Below, one piece after another: positions 10,290 through 21,900 of a stretch of DNA of 64,000 nt. The position numbers and the translations under genes are program-made. Origin of the DNA: Clytia hemisphaerica (Eukaryota > Cnidaria > Hydrozoa > Leptothecata > Clytiidae); NCBI GenBank assembly GCA_902728285.1, contig CACVBU010000588.1, forward strand, positions 372,001 through 436,000, written 5' to 3'. The notes under the pieces are model-generated. The model was not told the origin of the DNA. It saw only the letters and a program-made list of their open reading frames with translations, and ran no database searches. Every line of letters begins with the position of its first letter. Positions within the stretch are counted from its first letter, which is position 1.

Positions 10290-13200
10290 AATTGTCACTT
10301 GGCTGCATCTTGGATGTTGGCAATGGAGAATCTGGTCAAGGAGCTATCATCACCAGACGCTGGTGTCCATCCTGATTACCGTCTTTTCCTCAGCTCCATG
10401 CCTGCCAAATGTTTCCCTGTTAGTATTTTACAGAACAGTATCAAAGTCACTAATGAACCACCCAAAGGTTTGAGAGCAAACGTTAGACGAGCGTTCGGTG
10501 AAATGCAACCAGAAGCATTTGAAACACACGGTACGTTATGCTTTTGCTTTTTCTGTTTGTTGTCTCTACTTGTTTGGAAGTAATTTATTAGTTCTCCTTA
10601 CTAATATTATAGTCCTTTGCACTAGATAGGGTAACTGCTTACAGTGTTTTGAAGTTCATTAGTCCGCAATGTTTTCTGTTTTAACTTATATTATATATAA
10701 GTATTTTTGAACGTTCAAGTTTCAAAACATTCGGATCCCGTGGATCGTCAAGTAGAATAGAAAACGAAATTTTGACTTGCGAACTGGACACATTTCGATC
10801 CAGTCAAGTAGTTAGCGATCAGTGGTTTTGTCGGCTTTGAATGTGTCACAGGACAGCCTCAGTTTGTAGTTTCAACTCTTTTCTAATTTATAGAGAATTT
10901 TTCGGCCCTTTGACGATCGAGTTGAAGTCGACGATACTTATTCTATTTATTTTTCCTTCCATTCCAGCCTTGGGAAACACTTGGAGAAAATTGGTATTTG
11001 GTTTGTGTTTCTTCCACGCCATCATCCAAGAACGAAAGAAATTTGGTCCTCTTGGATGGAATATAAAGGTTTGGCATCGATATCATGGAAATTACTTCTA
11101 ATATTTGATTGCATTGCCTGCTTTCAAAATCGTTTCTCTTAGAGTGCTTAGTGAACAACTTGATTGAAATTCAACTAAAAAATTCACTTTAAAGATTTTG
11201 TTAATTTTCAGTCTTAGAATTTTAAAGAATCTTATGGCTTTCAGAAAATTAGGTTCTTGATGTTTTGACTCGATTTTCTTTCTTTCCATTTTTCAGTACG
11301 AATTCAACGATCCAGATCGTGAATGTTGTTTGGAGAATTTGCGCATTTTCGTTGAAGATGACGTCATTCCTTGGGATGCTCTCATCTTCATCACTGGATG
11401 GGTAAGTAAATCAGTCAACTGGCACACAACCTTGTTTTTACGTCCAGAAAATGTTTGACCTTACATGTATATGGGTTTTATTTTGACACTTTGACATTGT
11501 GTCTTAGGTCACGCTACGGTTCCGTTACGCACCGAAACGAAATAAAGCCTTTCAATTGGTTAAATTCAGTTTTTACGTCACTTTTAACCAATAGAATTGC
11601 TTTGGACCGTTACCTGTGAACATGGCCTTTAATCATGATCAATGCTGTGACATATAACTAATCTTCATATGAAGGCATAGACAACACTTGTTTTACTTTA
11701 TTGAAATACGCGGAACTCGACGATTTATTATCCTAAATAAACCCTCCAATATCCAATTTAGTAAAATCATAAATAGGTTTTTTATTTTTTTTCGTTATTA
11801 AACTGTCACTTCATTTATTTCAGATTACGTATGGAGGACGGGTAACGGACGCCTGGGATCAACGTTGCTTACAAACCATTTTGACCAGATTCTTTTCACC
11901 CCCAACCCTCGATCAAGAATATAAATTCTCAGAATCTGGTAACCATTTTCATCTTTAAGTGTAAATTTGATCTACTATCAGAATGCCATAACTTTTAGTT
12001 ATGGTGTCCCTTTCGTCTATTACAGGGTTCAGACAGACCCTGGAAAACCTGGAAATATGATGAATTTTCAGAAAAATCAGGGAAACTCAGGGAAACCCAG
12101 GGAAAATTTTTTTTTTCCCAGTCTGCTCAGGGAAACTCAGGGAATTTTATTTTTTGAAGAATGAATGGAAAAAACAGATTTAAAAGTTTTTTTAGTTTTA
12201 AAGTGTTTATTCATATGCAGTATTTGTAGCTTTAATTTTTACCTTAGGTTTACCATTTGATTTGTGTGCCTTTTGTTTAAAGATACATCTCTTTTGACTC
12301 TGCTTAGTTTTTATGGTTTGCTTGATACTCAGGGAAAAAATAGGGAAAAAATAGCTAAAGTGAGGAATTTCTCAGGGAAAAAACCTTTGAAAATTGATTA
12401 AAATTCAGGGAAACTCAGGGAATTTTATTTTCGAAGGTCTGTCTGAACCCTGTATTATTTTCTGGGAAAAGCTGTTTAATCCTTGGACCTTTCTGAAAAT
12501 ATTCTGTCAAAATAAAACACTATCAATCTATTTGCACTGAGAGTATGCAAGTATGCTATCATTCCGTCTAGTCAGAAAGAGTTTGGTAGTGAATTCATAT
12601 AAATAACCGAATGGAACTAAGGAGTTTATACTTTTGCTTTCTCTTTTCAGGTATCTACTTCGCACCCGACAGTCCACTGTTGAATGATTATCGTGACTAC
12701 ATCGATCAATTACCACTGAGTGACGAGCCAGAGATCTTTGGCATGCATGAAAATGCTAATTTAGCTTTCCAGGTAGGTGTTGCTATTACTTACTTATTTC
12801 ATCATTTTGCCTCCCGAATTTTGTCGTTCAGATAACCCGACTAATTGATCTTTTGGACCTACCCCGGTGGAGGTCCTATAAATTAACCTGTGTTTGTTCG
12901 TCCGTCCGTCCGTTCGTTCGTCTGCTACCAACTTTTCTCAGGATTGAATCATAGGAATCTTTTGATTTTTGGTACAAAGGTGCAAAATGGTGGTGGCCAA
13001 AATGTGACGGAGCCCGATTTTCGAAAAAAAAAATTTTGGGGCAAATTTGGGCCAAAAAACGGCTAAAAAACGGGTTTTTTGGACTTTGTGAAAAATTTGA
13101 TCATTAATTTTTTCTGATTTTTTGCATGAAAGTAGAGTACCATCATAGGTAAAAGATTTTGCAAAAAAATTTTGTTGGCTCAAAAAACGCATGTTTATCT

Positions 13201-16200
13201 ATAAGAATTGCTATTAATAAGCATATATCAATGTTCTTAGTCAAATTACTCAATTTTTTTATGAGATAGATGTTTTTTTTGCTCATGAGGGCTTACTTTT
13301 GAAGAATATGTGTGTTTAAGACAGGAAATTTAGTTGCTTGGCGTGTTCTTATAGAAAAACTGGCCAAATTCGATATTTTTTATAAGCACATTATCAATTA
13401 CTTAGGTATTAGCTTTTCTCGAGATTGGCTTTTTCATTCTTTATGATATTTTGCACAAAGATGCATAACTATAAACCTTCGAATGTGACAGAGTCCGATT
13501 TTCAAATAAAAATGTTATTGGGCAAATTTGGGCCAAAAAACGGCTAAAAAACGGGTTTTTGGACTTAGTGAAATATTGGATCATCGTTTTTTTCTGATTT
13601 TTTTGCATGAAAGTATGTAAAAGATGGCTCAAGCAGATTTCTGTAAAAAAAGAATTTTTCGGCTCAAAAAAGGCATCTTTATCTATAAGAATCACTATTA
13701 ATAAGCATACATCAATGTTCTTAGCCGAATTACTCAATTTTTTGATGAGATAGTTTGTTTTTTTTTGCTCACAAAGTCTTGAATATGAAAGAATATTTCA
13801 AGAGCATGAAATTTTGATTTCTAAACGTTTTTTTTATAAGAAACAAACGACTAAGTAATTTAAATAGATCGTCACTATTTGTGTTCTGAATGATTGTTTA
13901 ATGGTCATGTCACGTAGATATCAATTATAAATGTGTTAAATGCATAACCAGGTAGGTCCATAAAAGTATCACTTGTTTCATTATTGTTCTTGAATAAACT
14001 GCGAAAGGGCAAATAATATATAGGAAATCAAAGTAATAACAAATAGGAATTCAGAGTCCACATGGTGTCGAAAATCAAATGTGTTCTAACAGGTTGATCT
14101 TTCTTCTTTCAAATAAGATCAGGGGGAATAAGTCGAACTAAAACGGGAAGTCTATGGAACACATTCTTAAGAGGGGTTTTTCCTTGGCGGAGATTGAGAA
14201 TTAGTTCGTGTTATCCAAACATGCTTTATAATAGAAGAGAGAAAAAAGAATAGAAGAGAGAAAAGTAGAAATAATACAGGTACGGGAGCCTGTGCATTCG
14301 CCAATAGATGTCTTGTCCTGAACTTCCTTCCATTCTCTTCAACAGATTCAAGAAACACACAATATGATTCGTACCGTCCTTGAAGTTCAACCTCGATTGT
14401 CTAGTGGTGGAAGCGGTAAAACTAGTGATGAAATTGTTTATGAACTTTCCGATTCCATCCTTGGAAAGCTACCTGATAAACTTGACATGGAACAAGCTCA
14501 TAAATCACTACTTGTGGTAAGTCTCTGTTAATTTTTGTTAATTTTTTTGCCGTTAAAGGGAAGAGCTAGTCTAACAGAAAAGTCGTCACACACGAAGGTT
14601 TGATTTAATTTTCCTTGGAAAATACAAAGAGTTAAGAACGATCATTTTCCTTTTAAAATACATGAAAAATTACTTGGGAAAATACCAATGGTATATTATT
14701 TTCTTTGAAAATATATATATTTTCTTTGAAAATATATAAAGAGTTTCGCCTCATTCATTCTGCAATAAGAACTCCCAGAGATTCCCGAAGAATGGTATTC
14801 ATTTATGTAATACTTTTATACTTTCTACGGAAATGTAATACTGTAGCTGTATACATTATGACATCTTTTTTTTTCAGCCTGATAGTAAAGGTCGATTGAA
14901 TTCACTCACTACTGTCCTCGGGCAAGAAGTTGATCGTTTCAATAATCTGCTGAAAGTCATCAAGGTAAATTTCATGAATTTCATCATCTTTTCATCCTGT
15001 CCATAATTCATTCATTAATTCGTTCATTTATTCTTCCATCCATCCTGCGGTTATTTCATTCATTCATTTCTTCATTCATTCATTCATTCATTCACCCATC
15101 GGTTATTTCGTTCATTCATTCATTCATCCATCCATCGGTTATTTTGTTCATTCATTCATTCATCCATCCATCGTTGACTCTTTCATTCATATACTTATTC
15201 TTCCATTCATTCATTCATTCATTCAATCATTCATTTGTCTTTTTATCAATTCCCTTATATTTTCGATAAGTACAGAGCATTTTGATTTTCGTGACTGATG
15301 CCATAAGAAATTTGATGATTCAATTTAACATTCTTATTACCTTATTACAGAACTCATTGCAGCAATTACAAAAGGCTATCAAAGGATTGGTAGTAATGTC
15401 TTTGGAATTGGATTGTGTGTATAACAGCTTCATCAATAACCAAGTAAGCAAGGATGGTCCCATCATTTTGAGATTTTCAACTCCAAATGTAAAATGGAAT
15501 CGAATTCCTTTTCTCTGGTTCATATAGGGTTGAGTGAACCCATTCAGGGACTCCCTGGAATTGTTCATCCATCCCCATGCTTTGCCTACAAAATGAAATG
15601 ATCCATGGGCTATTCCAAAAAAAAATATATAGGGTTATTGACCAACTTTTTTAACCAACCCCCCCCCCCTGGAAATTTTGAATAACAAATTATTCCCTAG
15701 AAATCTGGGGTAGACCCCCCTGGATGTTGGAGTTTTGTAGAAATGGAGCTGGAAAACAACTTTAGATGTCAGCTAACCGGGGTAATCTGCAAAATGAACA
15801 AAATCAATCCCCTCGGAAAATCGAAAATTTTCTCCCGGTAAAGTTCGTCGATACCCCAGTATAATTTAAATGGAATAGCTCAATAAAAATAAAATGGATC
15901 ATTGCAATGGCCTTTCAAGAAAAAAATCGTATACCACCTGTTGAGGAGGTCCATTTCCGTTCCAAGGGGGTAAGGTTTGATATGTAGCAGAATTCTATAG
16001 GGAGATATAAAAACCTGTCAAAAATAACTGGAATTCCATGGGGGTAGCTTTTTAAATACTACTAAAATTCAGAATTCCAGAGGGGCTTAAACCTGAAATT
16101 GCCTGGAATTCCAGGGGGTGGCAGCTTTTCCAGTCACAGAGGGATGGACCTCCTCAACAGAGGGTATACGGTTTTTTTTTCTGGAAAAGCCCAATCCTCT

Positions 16201-18958
16201 CTTTTATAGCGAGCAGTATCAAGATATTATCCTGTACCTGTTAATTGAAGAATATAAATCAATGACCGAAACCTTTTTTTTTCCTTTCTTCCCAGGTACC
16301 AGACATGTGGGCAAATGCGGCTTATCCTTCATTGAAACCATTAGCTGGATGGGTCAAAGATCTTGTGTTGCGAACTAGTTTCATACAGGTTTGAATTCAC
16401 TTCATGTTCACCTTAACTCTAACCTGTTACAGCTAACCTGGATTTTCTATCTTTCTTGCCTGAGCCTTGGAATTTTTCATGCAAGATCAAAGATAACTTT
16501 TTATTTTCCTTGGAATAAAATACTAAAAGAAAATTCGATAAATACAAAGCATTAACAAACTTATTTTCCTTGAAAAATAAAAGCATGCACTGTATTTAAG
16601 ATACACTTCGGTACACTAAAAGGGTACACTTCGTTGGAAATATACTTTATACATCTTCACTTTTATGTCTAGTTTCTTCTTTGAATTTGAATTTCTTTTG
16701 TTTTTCTCCTACGCAGAATTGGATCGAACACGGATTACCAAAATCCTTCTGGTTGTCAGGATTCTTCTTCCCACAAGGTAAGTTGTTTTTTGTTAATTTC
16801 CCAAATGATTTTCCTTTAGAAATACACGCAATGATTCAAAATCTTTTTCTCCTTTTATTTATACTTATCTCAAAGTGATTTTTTGTCCCTTTGGACGAGG
16901 TTCCTACTGATAGTTGGAAAAATACTGGGCCCAGCTGTTCGAAAGTCGATTAGATTAAACCCGATTACCGCTAGTCGCGAATAGATTTCGATTAGTTAAT
17001 CCCGACAATTAATTTCCGTTGTTCGAACGTCAGATTTAACTAATCGTGAACATTGTGCCTGTGTTTTCAAAAATCTTTCGAATGTTTCAGAAATATTCGA
17101 AGAGCTTTTTTTGTTCGAATTCGAATTGAACTAGACTTTATTTATGCAAGGTTTAGTGCGAGCTCTATTTCTATCTTACGATCTGTCATCGTGTACCTCA
17201 TCAGTCTACTAAGGCAAGACTCGTTTTCCTTGGAAAATACAAAGCATTCGTTTAGACTCATTTTCCTTGTAAAATACAAAAAATGTATAATTTTTTGGAA
17301 ACAAACAAAACAATAAAAAAATCATTTATTTTCCTTTTAGAAAGCAAAGAAATATATATTTCTTTAGAATTTACGAAGAAAGAACTCTTTTTATTAAAAT
17401 TACTCGTTTTGTTTTTTTTACATAATAAAAACACTGTCTCTTGGTTACAGGTTTCCTGACTGGAACATTACAAAATCATGCTCGTAAATACAGTCAACCC
17501 ATCGATCAGCTCACTTTCCATTTTAACGTCAAACCGACATATCGTTTACAAGAAGATGTCGCTGAAGCTATGGCCAAACTTGCTTACGGTGAAACTCTTG
17601 CAATGGACAACGAATTAGAAACGCCGGAAGATGGTGTGTTAGTCCACGGATTGTTCTTAGAAGCGGCCCGTTGGGACATGGAGCAAATGGTTTTGGGAGA
17701 CGCGCTATTAGGAGAAATGACTGCAGTAAGTGTGTTTACAATGTTCTCACAGACCTCGCGGTAGGATTTTTTCAGCCAGTCGGGGGTAAAAATAACGGTC
17801 TGCAACTCAATGGGGATCGAGTTTGTCATGTTTTTATGGCTAGGGATTATTGGAATTTCATTGTTTTGAAGTCGGGATGGAAAATAAACCACCTGCCCTC
17901 CCCTATCCTCTGGTAGACAGCTAAAGAAAAGGGAGACGTCTGGTCGCCCTCGACTGCGGTCACAAACTTACTTACATTTTTCATGTCTTTTTTTCTATAC
18001 AGCCTCTACCCGTATTGCACATGGAACCGAAAATCAATTTTACACCGGACGAAAAGAAATACGTTTGTCCGTTATATAAGACTGCGTTACGTGCTGGTAC
18101 ACTGTCTACTACAGGTAAATTATCTTACATTATATTTCTTCTCTTTAACCGGACAATAGACCGATTCCGTGTGACGTCATTTTCGCTCACGATCAGCCAT
18201 TTCATTGAGGAATAGCAGAAAAAAATATGTACAGGTGGATTTAGTTACAACTTGCTTAGCTCAAGATTGTAAATATTTCCCGTACGCACCTGCGCATAAG
18301 CGAGATTATGTAAATCTCGCTATAGTTTTCTTGTTTGTTTTTGTTTTGTTGGCGAAAGTTATGTCTGTTTGGAACAGCCAGCTTGCTTAAGTTTTGGTTG
18401 AAGGTTGTCCGTTTAGTCCAAATTTCAAAAATTTATTTACTCATTTATATACGAAAGTTCTTTTTGTTCGTCTAGTTTCATTTGGATAAATGTTAATGAC
18501 TTTTAAGTGATAACTATTGTTTTCCACTGTCAAAAACAATAAATTTTAAGTGATTGTAAAAAAACATTATCCAGATCCAGATGATAGTCTACTGACTTGC
18601 TCCCCTTGAAGGCCCTATTAAAAAGAGTCAACTGAATTTAAATCAGGTACATTGATGAATTTAGCCTTCATACATTACATTATTTGGGGAGGTTTCGTCC
18701 CATTGAATTATAACAAAACGTCAAAATAAGTGAGGAATGGGGGTTAAGTATTAGGCATAGGTCTAAAAAATTAACCCTTCAAGAGTTTCGGTATCTGACG
18801 GATTTTGTTTGTTATTTCGTTCGCATTTAATTTTGCCTTTTTGTTTCTTTTTAGGTCATTCGACGAATTTTGTGGTAGCTGTTTACCTACCTAGTAATGC
18901 ATCTCAAGATTATTGGATTTCTAAAGGAACTGCTTTATTGTGTCAACTCAACGAATAA
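10290..18958 (+). CDS. DNAH6: Axonemal dynein heavy chain, C-terminal 559 residues (DNAH6-like)
   Basis: This is the 3' end of an axonemal inner-arm dynein heavy chain, the ATP-driven motor of cilia and flagella. Thirteen exons follow GT-AG rules and stay in phase: 10290-10530, 10968-11068, 11297-11401, 11824-11938, 12651-12772, 14346-14516, 14878-14964, 15351-15443, 16296-16388, 16717-16777, 17451-17725, 18003-18114 and 18855-18958 (TAA stop). The part present spans the end of AAA6 and the C-terminal domain. Family landmarks are [21 protein letters not shown] (here [17 protein letters not shown]), [50 protein letters not shown] and [14 protein letters not shown]. The wording around these motifs and the ending ALLCQLNE fit DNAH6 best among the paralogues as I recall them. 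Earlier exons are not in the window. Several introns hold MITEs (12023-12452, 12854-13960, 15606-15875, 15911-16192). Confidence 0.92.
12023..12452. mobile_element. hAT-like MITE (CAGGGTTCAGACAGACC ends)
   Basis: The left end CAGGGTTCAGACAGACC and the right end GGTCTGTCTGAACCCTG are exact inverse copies. The body is built of CAGGGAAACTCAGGGAA phrases. CAG-initial ends and this composition are typical of hAT non-autonomous elements. It lies in the dynein intron between 11938 and 12651. A clean 8-bp duplication is not visible. Confidence 0.7.
12854..13960. mobile_element. TGGACCTACC-ended MITE, copy A
   Basis: The ends are TGGACCTACC (12854) and GGTAGGTCCA (ending 13960). The body has GTCCGTCCGTCC-type simple sequence near the left end and a conserved module around GAGCCCGATTTTCGAA, GGGCCAAAAAACGGCTAAAAAACGGG and TTTTTTCTGATTTTTTGCATGAAAG. 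That module occurs twice about 490 bp apart (near 13008 and 13491), so copy A carries an internal duplication. Copies B (52445-53334) and C (62022-62581) share the ends and module in reverse orientation. Confidence 0.7.
15020..15240. repeat. ATTC tetranucleotide microsatellite
   Basis: An imperfect run of CATT/CATC units (TTCATTCATTCATTC, with CATCCATCCATCGGTTATTT interspersed three times) lies in the dynein intron between 14964 and 15351. Confidence 0.85.
15606..15875. mobile_element. GGGCTATTCC-ended MITE
   Basis: The left end is GGGCTATTCC and the right end GGAATAGCTC. It shares with the copy at 319-1285 the phrases CCCCTGGAAA, TTGAATAACAAATTAT, GGGGTAGACCCC and GATACCCC. It lies in the dynein intron before the exon at 16296. 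Confidence 0.65.
15911..16192. mobile_element. GGSCTTTTCC-type foldback MITE
   Basis: Long inverted ends: the left has GTATACCACCTGTTGAGGAG then GTCCAT, and the right has ATGGACCTCCTCAACAG then GGGTATAC. The outer bases are GGCCTTTCAAG and GGAAAAGCCC, flanked by AAT on both sides. A probable relative begins at 57466 (GGGCTTTTCC). Confidence 0.65.
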
Positions 18959-21900
18959 GATATATATTTTTTATTTATTTTTATCAAACCATGTGTAAAT
19001 AGATATTCAAATTACTGTAGTCCTTATAGATTCTTAGAAATTTTCCTAATATATTTTTTTCAAAATATATTTTTTTTTCATTGAAGTGTGTGTACATATA
19101 TTATTTTTACTAAGTATGGTATTTTCTGGCATTAATTAATTATTATTCTTTTTTGGAATTTCCATGCCTCTATTATCAAAAGAATTAACCCTAGAGTGTT
19201 TATTTTAACAATATTATGTAAATTTTCTGTAAATTACTTCATATTTTTTAAGTACGATATGTTTTTTGTCTCGTGATTTTATAAGCTTGCTTCATTTCTT
19301 TAAAATCTGTCGGAACAAGGGTCAACCTAGTGGCAAGTAATAAGGCTAATAAGACCGAACTCAATGAAGTATAAGCCCGAAGGGCTGGAAAAGTTAATCT
19401 CCTTGGTAAAATTTGAAGCCATTAAATCCTACCAAAGTTGCGAGGCCCAGCGCAAATGCCTGATTAAAAGTAAAATTTACCGCCAGATTTTCAAAAAATG
19501 TACCACTCAGAAACAAAGAAATCGCTAGATTCAATCCGTCATCAACAATACGGCGCTTATTTTAAAGGCTTCACTTTTTCTTGTCTGAGAAGGGTTCAAG
19601 ATTGGGATAAGCTGGAGTTTTTACAAGCTCTTATTTGATTTGGTTGGTCGTTAAGATGTAATAAAAGAATCTTATTACTTTTTCTAAAGAACGGGTCATC
19701 TCTATCACTTTAAATGACCAATTAGTGAAGTATCTTGTAAAAACTCCAAGGCATCTCTCAAGATTCGCTTCTTTCTAGCCCTTCGGGATTATACTTCATT
19801 GACTGAACTCTATTTGGAACTTCATTGCATATATGTATTTTTCATCTTTATTATTGTTTGAATATTAATGATTTTTTATTGTTGATGAAATATAGAAATT
19901 ATGGTTCCTTTATAACTGGATGACGTTCAATTTTTCTCTACTCTAGTTCGTTATTGAAACGATCCTCTTTCCTGGCCTGCAATGTGGTTCGATTGGCTGT
20001 TTTTGTTGACTCACTCTAATTCGATCTTCATTGGATCAAAAATTTTCTTCGAATTACAGAAAGTGATTTAAACCATTTTCCAGCTGATCAGACCATAATA
20101 TTTAAGTTTGAATTTCAATACCAAACAAGGACATGCTCAAATTAGCTGATCATTTGTTTTTTTATTTATAGGCTAGTTAGCCGATTTTATACAAACAAAT
20201 ATCAATTAACATGTACGGTCATATGCGGCCTGAATGGAAAAAAACAATCTGCAATATTGTTGGTCAATAAGAAATTTAAATAAAAAGATTTTGAAGTCAA
20301 AATTTTCCAACATGATTAAATTTTATAAAAATGTACCAACCATTCCGCCCGCACATAGGAGAATAAATAATAACAAATAAAAGTCTTGGATTTACTGTAA
20401 TGTGACGTCTGGTTCTATAACTGCACCGCACTTCCTCTATGAGGCGGAGAATCAGCTTGACGATGATTGTTGATCGCTTCCTGAATAAGATGTTTACACA
20501 AAATGTCAAATTGAAACCGACCTTTTGGCAATGATACTCGGAATACAGACTATTAATTAGAGAATAATAAAGAGATTCAAATCAACAAATTTAGAAAGCA
20601 CCTGAGATAATTAATCTACGAATAGATCCTGTTTTGTGCACGTGAGAAACGTATACACTCTAAAGCTGAAGAGGAGAATCTTTGAGTAAAATCGAGGAGC
20701 AAGCTAATTTACAAGCACTTCAAAAAAAATCTAGGATAAGGAGTATGAATTATCTGTTCCAAAAATCCAGGACCAATAACTTAGAAAAAAAGTCAGATAT
20801 CCCCATTTTTCCAAGGAAAGATACCATTCAGAACAGATAATTTATACTTTCTAGCCGTTTGGCTGCTCTTGAAACCTATTGGCTTTCACTTTCGTTTTTA
20901 GTCTACATGGCAACACTGTTTTGAATGATAACCAGTATATGTAAAGAGCATGGCATTCATCGCATCCCTTTAGTATAGTGATGTGCACAGAATGCATTTA
21001 TCTATGAGATTAGGTGAATAAGAGCTCGAAAAAGAGAATGTCATAAATTTCTTTGTACGTCAATTATTTTAGGTTATTGATAAGCCGTAGCATGAGAAAT
21101 CCGGCGGTATCTTAGTCGGGAGTTCCGGTTTCTTTTTGAGCTTATAGAAATATCATGACACTGCTTCTTTTCACTCGTGCTAAATAAAAGTGTATGGGAG
21201 GAAAATAACTGATTTCCTTTCACAGTGGGGTCACAGTGTTATACAGGATTTAATCTAAAGCTGCAAGGTGAATTCTGTATTCAAAAACGTTGCATGAGCG
21301 ATAAGGGCACGTGATAAAATGCAATTGATTTTAAACAAAATCATTGCACGATAAGAATAATTTTTATGAATGTCGTATACATTTTAATATTCATGTTTTT
21401 TTTTTCGTTTTCAAAACCAATATTCAAACATTGTTTAATCGAACCTATTCATGTGTTTAAGCAACCAAATCGAACGTAGAAGAAACAGATCTTTAACTTT
21501 AGTGTTTACACCTTCAATTTGTAAATAAAATTGGAAAATTTCAACATTTATTTTTTAAACATGGATTAATTAGATGTTCAGTCGCGTTTGAACGTTTGAA
21601 CGATTTTCTAATGCTTGAAAAACTTTTTTTGTACGTTTTCATTAAACAATCGCTGAACCAAAGGTCAAACAACGTTTAGTATCTCCATCATTTTCATTTC
21701 ATTAATTTTTCATTAGAATCGTTTTTTATAAGCATAAACTTGTTCTGAAATGTTTCTTATAATTAAAATGTTTTTATCTCCCTAATGTGAATTTTTAACA
21801 AGAAATTTTTTTTTCTAAAAAAGAGAGAAAAGGAAAACAGTAGAAGCCTTCCTTTCCTCTTAAAATTTTGATAATTGAAAGTCTTTAAAATGTATTCTTT

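Noticed and set aside
10290-18958. Assignment to cytoplasmic dynein
   Set aside because: The C-terminal wording ([28 protein letters not shown], short C-terminus) is that of axonemal heavy chains; cytoplasmic dynein 1 has a longer, different C-terminus.
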